Source: Raphanus sativus (taxonomy: Eukaryota; Streptophyta; Magnoliopsida; Brassicales; Brassicaceae). Taken from it: a DNA stretch of 64,000 nt. This document shows, piece after piece, positions 24,590 through 35,195 of the stretch (positions are counted from its first letter, which is position 1; every line of letters begins with the position of its first letter). Below the pieces are notes generated by a model, which ran no database searches, was not told the origin of the DNA, and worked only from the letters and a program-made list of their open reading frames with translations. Made by a program: the position numbers and the translations under genes. The stretch is from the NCBI RefSeq assembly GCF_000801105.2, contig NC_079517.1, positions 18,237,579-18,301,578 of the forward strand, written 5' to 3'.

Positions 24590-25235
24590 AAAGAGAAATT
24601 TTTGGGTTCACTAACCAATAGAATTTTGTTATTTCATATTCAATATTTTTTAAAAAGGAAACAATATATTGTCAAATTATATTATATTTTTTAAATTACA
24701 AGTTAAAAATAAATAAAAAATAATAGTAGTTGCAAACAAAAACACTTTAAAAATAGTTTTAACACCATTAACAAAACACTAAACTCTTGAGTAAACTCTA
24801 AATCTTTGGATAGATCCTAGATCCTAAATTCTTGGATAAATCTTAAATCCTAGGGTTTTGGATTTATCCAAGGGTTTACACAAGAGTTTAGGGTTTAGTG
24901 TTTTGTTGACTATGTTAAAAATATATTTTTTAAAAATCTAAAGATTTAAGATTTATCCAAGGGCTAAGGGTTTACCAAAAGTTTATGGTTTGCCAAGAGT
25001 TTACCAAGGGTTTATGATGTAAGGTTTAATGTTTTGTTGATGGTACTTTTTTAAACAGAAATTTTTTGTGACTACTATTATTTTCTACTTATTTTTTATT
25101 TTAAAAACATAATAAAATTTGACAATATTTTTTTTAAAGATACTGAATATGAAAAAATGATTTTTTATTGTTTATGAATCTACATGTTCAGCTTTTCAGC
25201 TTAGAGGTAAACCTAAGAATTACTGTTTTAAATCA
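24590..25235. mobile_element. Fold-back MITE with telomere-like core
   Basis: The left half (GAAATTTTTGGGTTCAC onward) and the right half, read in reverse (AATTCTTAGGTTTACC onward), match for about 300 bases, including the paired blocks TTTCATATTCA and AATAATAGTAGT and the ACAAAACAYTAAAC block. The centre is rich in TTTAGGG/TTTATCCAAGGG-like words such as GAGTTTAGGGTTTAGTG. It has no coding content. The class (hAT, Mutator or other) cannot be told because the exact ends and target duplication are not clear. Confidence 0.65.
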
Positions 25236-25689
25236 AAAATATAATAAAATTTGATGTTCTCAATTAAAAAGTTGTGTTACACGCCTGCATCGACCTTATT
25301 GCCGAGAGTGCCGAGAGTCAACTGGCTCTCACCAATTATATTGTTGCCCCTTTAATCAATCTCGTATTAAAAAAAATCGTAATGTTGAGGGTTAATTAAT
25401 TTATTGGCATTATTAAGAGTGACAGTGCATTGCCAAATGCAATAATTTCTCACGTATTCAATTTCTCAGGTTTACTGATTCAATGGCTTCTTAATTCTTA
25501 CCAACTGTTTAATTATTCCCTTACACAATTGTTTTTTACGTATTTAAATATAAAGATCTAGGTATTAGTACATTTGACTTAACAGCCTACATTATTGGAG
25601 TATATAATAAATTGTAGATGGGATTGGAATATTCTCTCAGTTCTGACAAATGTACGGCATTTAATTTGCAAATCAAAATAGAAAATCAA
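25236..25689. other. Non-coding DNA between two MITEs
   Basis: AT-rich sequence without a supported gene or repeat. One short GC-richer stretch near 25280-25340 has a GCCGAGAGT duplication and no coding frame. Confidence 0.4.
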
Positions 25690-25961
25690 TACTCCCTCTG
25701 TTTTTAAATAATAGATGTTTTGAGATTTTCACACTTTTTAATAAAACATATTAAAACTTACTTATTAGTGCATAGTTTTTTGTTACTTTATATTTCCTAT
25801 ATTTCTAAACCAATAAGATTTCAAAAAATGTAATTAATGTTTTTGAGATTCACAATTATTCATAATTAGTTGACAAAAATTACATTGAAAATATGAAAAA
25901 TATATCTTTTTGAAACAAAAAAATTTTCTAGAACATACATCTTTTAAAAACAAAGGGAGTA
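25690..25961. mobile_element. Stowaway-like MITE
   Basis: The element begins TACTCCCTCTGTTTTTAAA and ends TTTAAAAACAAAGGGAGTA, giving terminal inverted repeats CTCCCTCTGTTTTTAAA with one mismatch and a TA at each end as the target duplication. At 272 bases with no coding sequence, it fits the Tc1/mariner-derived Stowaway class, whose CTCCCTC ends are typical in plants. The near-perfect ends suggest a fairly young copy. Confidence 0.85.
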
Positions 25962-26294
25962 TTAGATTATGAGCGTTGACTTCTTTCAGTATCTCTATTC
26001 TTTCAAACTCGAACATAAACGTTTAACCATAGTACTGCTTGTTGAATCTATGAAATTTAAGAGCAAAATAAGGAAAAAAACATGCATAAATAGGTTCACA
26101 TTGCACATCAGATAACGATTTTCTCTCTATGCAGCATTATGTTTCTTTAAGCCATTGTTAGCCTACTGCCAGGGGTGGTCCACCATTTTTAAGAAAAAAT
26201 TATATAGAAAAAAGCTCCCAAATTTAGTAAGAATTTTTAAAAAAAATTCTTACTAAATTGTTTAGGACTTTCAACATATGAGGAATGGCCCTGC
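25962..26294. other. 3' flank of the IIL1 pseudogene
   Basis: AT-rich DNA downstream of the IIL1-like stop codon. A short perfect hairpin is present at about 26222-26260 (AATTTAGTAAGAATTTTT against its reverse complement). It may be part of the old 3' untranslated region or a small insertion. No gene is supported. Confidence 0.4.
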
Positions 26295-26716
26295 CTACTG
26301 AAAAAACTCTCTTGGGTCTATGACATGGCCGGTTAGAGCTGCAGCCGTGCAGGGAGAAGCCAAGTAAATCTGCTCTTCTTTGTGTACCATCCGATCCGGG
26401 AAGCTCACGTTCGTTGTTGAAACACATACCTAGAGTTAACAAAGAAATTGTGACAGGATGAGCTTATTTGCCATCAATAAATTGAACTAACAATAGCAGT
26501 TACAACATAAAATAAAACTAATTCAGACAGATTCGTGATTAGTTTTATTAGGAGTAACTCAATATTTATAGACTTCACACGATCTACTCGTTTTCTAGAA
26601 TAAGTGAAGCACATAAAGATAAACAAATGTGTACTTGAGATTCATTCAAACGAGCGAAGGCGTCTGCTGGGCCACCAAAGCAGGCATTACAGCTAGGACT
26701 GTTTGGTGTGTCACAC

Positions 26717-27898
26717 TGATATGTTGTGTCTTTGACACATTGTATATATATCTTCTTAATGGTTTTAAAGTTTTTATCGAGTTTTTTATTTCATTTCGAA
26801 TCGATACAGGTCCGTAGTAGGTATAGAGACGCCTGAATGAGAAAAAGAAGTCAAAACTGATGTTTCCCGCGCAAAACCATACAGAGCAGCCTGATGAAAG
26901 AAAAAGCGCTACACTGCTCCCAATATTTATGGAAACCAAGATTTCATTTCGAGATTTTGTCCTAAGTCTTCGATCTTCCACCCTAGCTGGCGGCACCTCC
27001 ATATAAAAATTCCATTCTTCATTTTACTTTCTTTTTCTACACTAGCTTTTACACAAGAACCTATAGACTCTGAGTTTGAGATTTGGGATTTGCAACTTAT
27101 ATGAGATAAGACTCCATCTGGCTCGCCTAGAGAAGATTATCCTGAACCATCTGTTTTATCTCTTTTATTTTACATGGAGTATTATTCAGAATCAAAGTCT
27201 TTGTTATCTTGTGTTATGACTGAGTAGTCGGCTTAGTTGATCTAGAGTGTAGAGTGCTAGATCACAAGCAAAATACAAATAGTCTTCTTTCATGTTGTAC
27301 TTAAAGCTTGTGCTAATCTGATCACCTAGCATTCGATCTTAGGTCAACCTATGCATCAAAAGTGACATAAATGGCTAGATCTAGTATGAATGAGCATATC
27401 ATCCCTAGCCATTTGAAAGTAGATGCTAGGGTGTTTATTTGAATGGATCGAACTTGTACGCTAAGGTTCACCATCAGATCTCAGACCAATCGACATCTAA
27501 GGGGCTGAGACTGATCGGCGAAAGGAGCAACTACACAACAGTATCTTAGGCGCTGAGACTGATCAGTGAAAGGAGATACTACACGACAGTGTGCTGCTCT
27601 AACTGCGATTTCCGAGTTCTAGACTTGTTGTGATTTGAACCTGAATAGTTTTTTGGTTTGCGATTGAAATCACTTGAATTAATCACCCTAGGCTGACTTT
27701 TCTTTAATTTGAAATTCAATAACTAATCGTGTTACTTGTTTTGTATGTTACCCTGAAATCAAAAACCTATTATTTTTTTAGCTAAGTATTTTGATCCAAC
27801 AAAGATAAAGTGTAACTGGTCCTCTGGAATTGAATTTTAAAATATGACAACAACATTGTTAACTTGACAGTAGCATAAGATTAACTTTTAGTGTATCA
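26717..27898 (+). repeat. 5' LTR of the Gypsy-type insertion
   Basis: Starts TGATATG and ends AGTGTATCA. Its last part (27469-27898) matches 33342-33701 block for block (CACCATCAGATCTCAGACCA, then GTTTTTTGGTTTGCGATTG). The 5' copy carries an extra tandem duplication of about 50 bases (GCTGAGACTGATC...ACAGT, about 27502-27590). A promoter-like CATATAAAAATTCC lies at 26999-27012. The first 750 bases do not look like the start of the 3' LTR, which is odd for one element. Confidence 0.7.
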
Positions 27899-27899
27899 A

Positions 27900-27915
27900 G
27901 TTTTGGCGCCGTGCG
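27900..27915 (+). other. Primer-binding site of the Gypsy-type element
   Basis: AGTTTTGGCGCCGTGCG lies directly after the LTR end. TGGCGCCG is the 5' core of the primer site used with aspartate tRNA by plant Athila/Tat-type Gypsy elements; the bases after it have drifted from the usual form. No reading frame follows. Confidence 0.6.
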
Positions 27916-27966
27916 AAAGGAACCAACTTTTTACCTTTATTTTTTCGGTTTCATATTTAGTCTAAG

Positions 27967-29000
27967 TGATGTAACCATTGTTGAGCCTGATGACTATGCG
28001 ACTAAGGATAAACCTGGATGGCTGAATGGGAAACTTGAAGATGAATCTAAGGTTGGAATGAAGCATGCTGAGCTTATTTCTCACTCAATTTATAATGAAG
28101 AATATGTCAAACAAGTTGTAAAAGATGTGATCAGACTCATGGACGAGTTTGGATTTTTCTCAGCCCAAAAGAAGATCACAAACCAAGAAATTGAAGGAAG
28201 CAATGGTTTGCATGGTTTGTATGAGCCAGAACCAAACCAGATCGAAATTCAAGTGAAGGACTATTGAGTTTTCAAGACAATTTTAGTTTTAATTAAGATT
28301 TTCTCATTTTCTACAATTTTGGACTTTTCGATTTCCTTCTTCTATACCTCAATTCTCTTTTGTTCTGAAAAACAGATTCATCTTTTTTTTTTATCAAAAC
28401 TTTCTTTCAAATCTGTGAATCTCTTGTTCATCTTTGAACACTGATTGTTAAAGAATTCATTCTCGGATTGCAAAACTTGTCTTTGATCACAACAAAGTTC
28501 ATTCTCTTGATCTTAGACACATTTATACAAGATCTGATCAATCTATAAATCATTTCTGAAGATTATCCCATCAAACCATCTATCACCATCTAAATCAACC
28601 TATTTCTATATCAAACCATCAGATCTTCCATCAAAAGAGTCAGGGACAAAAGGATCTCATCATAAGGGATTCATCAAGTAGTATCAGAGCAGAAAGAAGC
28701 CATAGCAGAAGGAGACTTCCTAAAAAGGAGACTGCAAGGAAGTTTATGTCCAAAACCTTACTTTGATGTTGCTTTCATGCTTATTTTCTTGATTATTTGT
28801 CTCGCTTCTTACTTGTTTCCTTTTGATGTAGAGATACAGATTTGAGGATAAATCTTTTCAAATGAGGAGGGTATGATGTAACCATGGTTGAGACTCGTGA
28901 CTATGCGACTAAGGATAAACCTGGATGGCGAATGGAAAACTTGAAGATAAATCTAAGGTTGAAATGGAGCACACTGAGCTTATTTCTCACTGAAGTTATA
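27967..29000 (+). mobile_element. Truncated LTR retroelement nested in the Gypsy insertion
   Basis: A probable 5' LTR runs from 27967 (TGATGTAACCATTGTTGAG) to 28676 (GGATTCATCA). It is followed by TAGTATCAGAGCAG, close to the initiator-methionine tRNA primer site, then only about 200 internal bases, then a purine run AAATGAGGAGGG and a second TGATGTAACCATGGTTGAG at 28874. The second copy matches the first for about 120 bases and then stops near 29000. The open frame at 27911-28267 overlaps the LTR start and is not a gene, because its sequence recurs disrupted in the second copy. It could encode no retroviral-type protein. Confidence 0.7.
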
Positions 29001-29082
29001 ATGAAGCATCTTCATATCTCTTACTTCTTGGTTTTTTTGTTTAGTTTACTTGAGGATAATTAAATGATTAGTGTTGGAGAGT

Positions 29083-29451
29083 TGATATCTCATGTTTTAT
29101 AGGTTTTTAATATCTCATCTTATTCCATATTGACCATTTAGATTGCATATTACGTGTATATATTGCATTTGCATGCATAATTGCATAAAACATGGGCTAA
29201 AGTGCAAATATGAAAGTTTGGGTGAAATCGTAAGGATGTTTCTTCAATTCATGACGTTTTGGGTCCAAAATGAAAGAAATACAAAGATCAGGGACCTTTC
29301 AGCAATTACAGGAAGGGCTAGATTGCACCTCCAAAAGTTCCAGGGCTGAATTATGGGGATATATGTACCATCTGAGAGTTTGGACCAAAACCAAAATTAA
29401 TCAAGAAAGCTGAGGACCCGATCTGCAAATAGTCTAAAGTTCTCCATTGTT
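29083..29451 (+). repeat. Start of the 3' LTR of the Gypsy-type insertion
   Basis: Begins TGATATCTCATG after the purine-rich GTGTTGGAGAG and runs to the SINE insertion site. Blocks such as GGGCTAAAGTGCAAATATGAAAG give it the look of Athila-type LTR DNA. It shares only the first few bases with the 5' LTR start at 26717. The same LTR appears to resume at 33342-33701, beyond the SINE and Copia fragment. Confidence 0.5.
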
Positions 29452-29625
29452 TTTTTTTTTTTTTGATAACTTTGGCATCTGGGCAGCCACATTCCCAACT
29501 ATCCCCCGAAGTGGGTCCAGCGCCCCAACGGAAGGGATGTTAAATCCGTTATGGCCAAGGCTCGAACCCAGGTGGCGGGCAGTACAGCTGTACCTCCTTT
29601 ACCACCAAGCTACGAGCACTTGGTT
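29452..29625 (-). mobile_element. tRNA-derived SINE with poly(A) tail and 15-bp target duplication
   Basis: Read on the minus strand it starts near AACCAAGTGCTCGTAGC, with an A box TAGCTTGGTGGTA (29600-29612) and a B box GGTTCGAGCC (29559-29568), and ends in a run of about 15 A (T on the + strand from 29452). The direct duplication AAGTTCTCCATTGTT flanks it at 29437-29451 and 29626-29640. RNA polymerase III promoter, A tail and long duplication together define a SINE that was moved by a LINE. The perfect duplication implies a young copy, younger than the LTR it sits in. Confidence 0.93.
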
Positions 29626-29640
29626 AAGTTCTCCATTGTT

Positions 29641-30225
29641 GCTCTTCTCCATTCGATCCCCACGGCGAGGCCTGCACTTCGGTGAAGAAAAAAACGGAAC
29701 ACGACGGAGGATGGGATCATGGCAACCGAGGATTCATAGTTCAACGGAGGCGCAATGATTTGACGACAACGAGTGAGTTCGTGCTTTGATTTCACAGTGG
29801 AGATGGAGAACTCGTGGTTGAGCATGGCAGACGAGCAGAGAACGACCCAGAGCACGACGGAGCTTAGCATGATGACCTTGGCAGAGCAAGACGACACGGA
29901 GAAGAGTTGCAGAAGCGGATTGAAGAAGCTGGAGTGTCAGAGCGAGAAAGCTAGAGCGAGGAGGTGTAGCCGCTGGAGACTCGACGGTCTTTAGATCGAG
30001 GTCACGTTGCGACCAAGAAAAGCCCCACTTCACAGGAAATCAACGTCCGAGTCTCAGATCATAACAAGTGCTAGAACGAGCGTGTCAGAGCGAGCTGCCA
30101 TGGTCGCAGCAACTCAAACGAGCGACAGAGCGACGATCCAGAGCGAGGCTATCAAGAAAACAGTTTGTGTAAAGGGCTTTCTTATTGAGTTCTTGGGTCA
30201 ATGACCACACATATATACATCGATG
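29641..30225. other. GC-richer segment of unknown origin between SINE and Copia
   Basis: This stretch is clearly richer in G and C than its surroundings, with repeated AGAGCGA/CACGACGG words. Frames on both strands are open for up to 100 codons (for example 30033-29734 minus), but none resembles a known protein. It may be the U5 end of the Copia LTR, transduced host sequence, or part of the Gypsy LTR. I cannot decide between these. Confidence 0.4.
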
Positions 30226-33200
30226 CTTTCCTAAAACGAAAATATAAACTTTACATATTTATCTACTACTGAATATATTTCGAAGATATGAATATATCCT
30301 TAACACTCCTCCTCAAACTGGAGCATTGAGGTTGCAAATGCCCAACTTGTCCATGAAACCTTCAAACTCTCGACTGATTCCCAAGAGCCTTATTAAATAT
30401 ATCCGTAAGTTGATCTTTCGTATACACATATCGTGTGACAATGGTTCGCTTGACGATCTCGTCGCGCACGAAGTGACAGTCTGTTTCCACGTGTTTTGTT
30501 CGCTCATGAAAGACCGGATTTTGACTGATGTGTATCGCAGCCTAATTGTCAAAGTAGAGAGGAACAGGTTTCTTGAGTACAACACCAAGCCCCTTGAGCA
30601 GTTCTCGTAACCATAATATTTCTTTTAGAGTAAACAACATTGCTCTGTATTCCGCTTCAGCCGATGACAATGACACCGTAGGTTGTTTCTTAGTCTTCCA
30701 AAAAATAAGAGAACCTCCAAGTTGGATTAACCAACCCATGAGAGGCCTGTGTGTTAGCGGACAACCCGCCCAGTCTGCGTCGCACCACGCAGTCAGTTGC
30801 AGCTCCGTATCAGCTCTCAACAAGATGCCTTGGCCAAGACTACCTTTCAATTATCGCACTACACGGATGGCTTCTTCCCAATGTGTCTTCCATGGCTTGT
30901 GCATAAACTGAGATAGCACATGAATCAAATAAGAAAGAACAGGTCTTATTGCTCAGGTATATGAGCTTGCCAACTAATCTCCTGTATTGCTTCACATCGC
31001 TCAAGTATTCACTTTCATTCAGAGCAAGTTTATGATTTTGTTCCAAAAGGAAAGAGACAGGTTTCGCTGCCAAGAGCCATGTTTCAGTTAGAATATCTAG
31101 TACATACTTTCTTTGACACAAGTAAATTCCTGTTGGACTTCGAGCTACTTCGATGCTAAAAAAATATTCGAGATTCCCAAATCTTTTATGTGGAAACAAG
31201 TGCCCAAATACTCTTTAAACTCAGCAATAAGCTCTCTTGTACTCCTGAAATAATCAAATCGTCAACGTAGACTAGTACATGTAGACGTTTCGAACCACTT
31301 TCCATCGTGAATAATGAATAATCAGACAAACACTGGATAAAACCGTATCCCACCAATGCAGAATTCAATATCTCGGACCAACACCTTGGAGCTTGTTTAA
31401 GTCCATATAAAGATTTTCGCAGGCAACACACCTTATTTTCTCTGAACTACGATATCCAGTAGGAAGTTTCATGTAGACTACATTTAATGAGAAAACATTT
31501 CGTTATAATCGTCTCCTTCGACCTGATTGTTTCCACATACAACCAATCTAGCCTTATATCTATCAAGCGTGCCATCGGCTCAAAACTTTAACCGAAAAAC
31601 CCATTTGCAGCTCAGAGCCCTTTTCCCTTTTGGTAATGTCACAATATCCCAAGTTCCACTCTCTTCAAGTGCATCTATTTCGTCTCGGGAAGCAAAACGC
31701 TAATTTTCATCCTCCATAGCCTCCTTAAAGCTTCTTGGTTCATATGCAGTTGTGATAGCAGCTAGGAACTTACAGTAACTAACTGAAAAAACAGAGTAGT
31801 CAACATAAGTCAAAATCGAGTAACGACCCGATGTAGGATCCGGATCCGGATCCATACGTACTGTACTCAAGATATATTCATGGAGCTTAGGCGGAATTTG
31901 CTTCTGTCGATGTCTTCTACCAAGCTGTATTACTTACATTTGTTGAGGAGATTGTGCCGGTTGAGAGGTCTGAACAGAAGAGACCGTAGGAGCTTCTGTA
32001 TATTCCGCAAACGTGACGGAGTTATCAGGCGACGGCGGCAGAGTATTATCTTCATCAACTCCACCATTTTCAGAGTCAAGTGTTTCTTTTCCAGCATATG
32101 ATGATGAGACAGCAGGAGAAGGGAAGTCACTTCTCGATTCTGCGAGTCCAGTTGGTTCTGCAATATCAAGTATCTCTGAAGGAGGTCGATCCTGAAACTC
32201 ATCATCGAGAGTCACTAAATCATTTTCTTTTTGCAAAACAGGTTCTATCGATGCAGATGATGAACTTGATTTATCAGCATATGGAAATTCTGATTCTAGA
32301 AACACAACATCTCGAGAGTAGAAGACTTTTTCAGTTTCAAGATCAAGAACTCTCCATCCTTTCTTCCCATTCGGATACCCAAGAAATACACAACGTATGC
32401 TTCGCGAGGCAAATTTGTCTCCCTTGTAATTCTGGTTATGGGCGAAACAGAGACATCCAAAAGTCTGCAAGTGATGACTGGTGGAGGTCGATTATATAGT
32501 ATTTCGAAAGGTGTCTTTCCATTCAATAGAGGCTTAGGTGTCCTGTTAATCAGATATGCAGCTGTCAAGATGCATTCGCCCAAAAAATTCAACTGGTAAC
32601 GAAGCTTGAAATCGTATTGAACGAGCCACATTCAGGATGTGTCTATGTTTCCGTTCTGCTCTACCGTTCTGTTGAGGTGTTCCCACACACGAAGTTTCAT
32701 GTATAATGCTTTTAGACCTGAAGTAGTTCGACATACAGGTGAACTCGGTTCCGTTGTCGCTGCGCAAGATCTTAACGATGGCAGAAAACTGAGTTTCGAC
32801 CGTGGCAATAAACTTTGTTATTTTCTGTGTTACATCCTGTTTTGTCGACAGGAGGAACAGCCACACACTTCTTCTGTAATCATTGACCAGTGTCAAAAAG
32901 TATCTTGCACCATTCCGAGACTGTGTCCGATACGGTCCCCACAAACCACAATGAATCAATTTAAAAGCAGCTGAGGTTTTATTAGAACTTGTAGGAAAAG
33001 AATAACAAGGCTTTATTTTGCAAAGCCTTATCAGCAGGCAAATCAGAAATAGATAGAAAATCTAAGACTCTAGGTAGGGGATGTCCTAAACTTCAATGCC
33101 ATACATCTCGAGAAACAGCTCATGTTCGATGCACAGCTCCAGCAAATTCCATCCCTCGGAGAAAGTAAAGTCCATTCTCCAACTCAGCCACTCCAATCAG

Positions 33201-33341
33201 CGTCCTGGTAATGCGGTCCTGGATCAAGCACAGTTTATCAGTAATCTGAAACACACTTTGTTGCTCTCTATTTAAATGAGAGACAGATATCAGATGACAG
33301 TGCAACCCATCCACAAGCAACACATTTTTCAAACTAAACGT
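30226..33341 (-). mobile_element. 5'-truncated Copia (Ty1) retrotransposon, dead pol
   Basis: Domains follow on the minus strand in Copia order: gag-pre-integrase (33341-33120, LKNVLLVDGLHCHLISVSHL), integrase (about 32974-32580, ILRSDNGTEF, then GTPQQNGRAERKHRHILNVA), reverse transcriptase (about 31470-31190, KSLYGLKQAPRCW, then VLVYVDDLIISG) and RNase H (30850-30330, WCDADWAGCPLTHRPLMGW, then SLSSAEAEYRAM). The 3' end has a polypurine run (read minus, GAGGAGGAGTG) and an LTR start TGTTAAGGATATATTC at 30305. Gag and the 5' LTR are missing: the element stops abruptly at 33341. Stops and frameshifts are many, for example TGA within the WH.SLGHP motif near 33100 and TAG after YFDN near 30541. 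Confidence 0.9.
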
Positions 33342-33701
33342 GATCACCATCAGATCTCAGACCAAGAGACATCTTAGACGCTGAGACTGATCGGTGAAAG
33401 GAGCAACTACATGACAGTGTGCTGCTTTAACTGTGAGTTCCGAGTTCTAGTCTTGTCCTGATTTGAACATGAATAGTTTTTTGGTTTGCGATTGAAATCA
33501 CTCGAATTAATCACTTCTCTTTAATTTGAATTCAATAACTAACTGTGTTACTTGTTTTGTACTTTACCCTAAAATCAAAAACTCATAATTGTTTTAGCTA
33601 AGTATTGATCCACCAAAGATAAAGTGTAACTATTCCTCTGAAATTGAATTTTAAAATATTGCAACACTGACAGTAGTATAGGATTCATTTTTAGTGTATC
33701 A
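33342..33701 (+). repeat. End of the 3' LTR of the Gypsy-type insertion
   Basis: Matches the last part of the 5' LTR (27469-27898) and ends AGTGTATCA next to the host CACAC. It lacks the extra tandem block seen in the 5' copy and several short stretches. The two LTRs have drifted by many substitutions, so the insertion is old compared with the SINE it carries. Confidence 0.8.
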
Positions 33702-34980
33702 CACACCCAACTTTCTTCGAATCTCTATGCACATATTTTTCCACCTGCTCCAGGCACCGGGAGGGGGAGGGCATACACGTCCATCCACACCTAAATACAT
33801 GAGCAGATAGATACAATGCATTTGGTAATGTTTATGTGATTGAACCAAGTTAAAAACAGTTAAAGTAGTAATAATGTTAGAATGTATTGCTAAATTTTGA
33901 GTATCTGGGACACGAAAATTTGGGAATTTGACTTGCTTTCCCTAGAAATACACAAAGCATATATTCCATGAGACAAATAATTAACAGAAAAATAACTCAT
34001 CCAAAGACAAACAACGCGCAAAACAATGTTTGCTAAAAATTAGGAGAACTATTACTGGCTGTTATAAACATATCAGCTAGATGAGGCCTTTGATTTAAAT
34101 CAAGAACAAAGGATAACAGGTTGTTTTGTAAGTTTCAAAATTGTAGCCTCTTGTCCAAAATCGAGTAAAAATGTGTCAATTACAAATAAAAACAAGTGGA
34201 ACTTACTGCTGCATGGAAAAGTTTAGCTGCAGCCATGAAATCTTCTGTCTTCCCACCAGTACAAGAATCGATATATTTTCTATTAATTTTCATATATTTG
34301 CATTTTCTTGCTAGAGCCAGATTGACAGGAGAGTGAGGCTATAAGAAACATAGAAAACAGAAAATCAGTTATCATACATGTGGCAAAACTAACTCAACGT
34401 TAAAATTAATAACCGTGAGAAACCTACCTTAGCCACAACACGCTCGACACATTACTTTAGAATCTGCTACAAAGCTATGAAACAAAACAACAAAAGAATA
34501 TGATCATAAAAGGAAAGGTTAAACTACATAGTGATAACGGTAGAGAGAAATCCAAAACCAAAACATAAAAATTAGGAATACTTCAAGTGATTATATCATG
34601 TTGCATTACCTATACGAACAATAGATTGAAAACATGTTGAGTTACATATTGAGAATACTGAGGTATTTGCTCCACTAATTTATCATATAGAGATACAAGA
34701 AATTCATGTTTGATGTGCCCACTATTCACAAAATTATGTAGGTTACTATGTGAATATACCTTGCATTTCTATCACTATATACAGGCACAAAGGGTCAGAT
34801 GTCCTATTCTGTAAAACATATAAGAACAAGAGTATCAATACCTTAATATAATCTTCATTGACAAAAATATTATTTATGAGAAAACAAGACACATACATAC
34901 CTCAACGTAATTAAATGTTGTCGCATCAGGAGGGATGACATCATTCTTTCCCAGCATCCACAACCACGTTGCATAATTCA

Positions 34981-35195
34981 TTTTTTCTTCCATCTAGAAA
35001 CCAAAACAGAATGAAGCAAATTTCCTAAAATATGGTATTCCTCTCTTTCTAAACAAACACAAACAGAGAAAAAAACATATGCAAAGAGAAAATGGCATCT
35101 GGTGGAAATATTTTCGAGATACGAAGTTGGATATATTACACATAAAGATTCCAATAAAATGGTAACACACATTTTTTTACCGGGGTAGAGATATT
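34981..35195. other. Junction between the IIL1 pseudogene and CACTA remnant
   Basis: AT-rich DNA. No further IIL1 exon was recognised here, although the N-terminal half of the enzyme would be expected in this direction. The gene therefore seems to have been cut by a deletion or by the CACTA element. Confidence 0.4.

Larger units (their letters stand above)
26717..33701 (+). mobile_element. Composite Gypsy-type LTR insertion inside the IIL1 exon
   Basis: Host sequence ends ...GTGTGTCACAC before 26717 and resumes CACACCCAAC at 33702, so the insertion is flanked by a 5-bp duplication CACAC (26712-26716 and 33702-33706). The insert starts TGATAT and ends GTATCA, ordinary LTR borders. The first LTR ends at 27898 and is followed by TTTTGGCGCCG, the kind of primer site (tRNA-Asp type) found in Athila/Gypsy elements. 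A purine-rich run with GTGTTGGAGAG precedes a second TGATAT at 29083, taken as the start of the 3' LTR. Almost the whole internal region with gag and pol is missing; 27967-29000 holds another LTR element instead. The 3' LTR is itself interrupted by a SINE and a Copia fragment. Confidence 0.8.
26295..34980 (-). pseudogene. IIL1: Isopropylmalate isomerase large subunit (IIL1/LeuC-like), broken by a transposon nest
   Basis: Exon-like pieces on the minus strand, in order: about 34980-34901 (KNDVIPPDATTFNYVE), 34808-34760 (PVYSDRNA in a shifted frame), 34474-34428 (ends VVAK), 34338-34207 (PHSPVNLALARKCK, then DSCTGGKTEDFMAAAKLFHA), 33941-33895 (GKQVKFPNFRVPDTQ), 33791-33702 joined in the ancestor to 26716-26635 (VWMDVYALPLPVPGAGGKIC, then CDTPNSPSCNACFGGPADAF), and 26429-26295 (HKEEQIYLASPCTAAAALTG to DPREFFQ and stop). 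These match the C-terminal half of the leucine-pathway isomerase. Its Fe-S cysteines CTGG and CNAC are still seen. The N-terminal half is missing, frames shift, a TAG follows GGKICA, and a 6985-base insertion splits an exon. IIL1 lies next to HAK5 in Arabidopsis as I recall. Confidence 0.88.

Noticed and set aside
27911..28267. 118-codon + strand frame as a possible gene
   Set aside because: It overlaps an LTR start, and its sequence recurs with stops in the second LTR copy at 28874, so it is repeat DNA.
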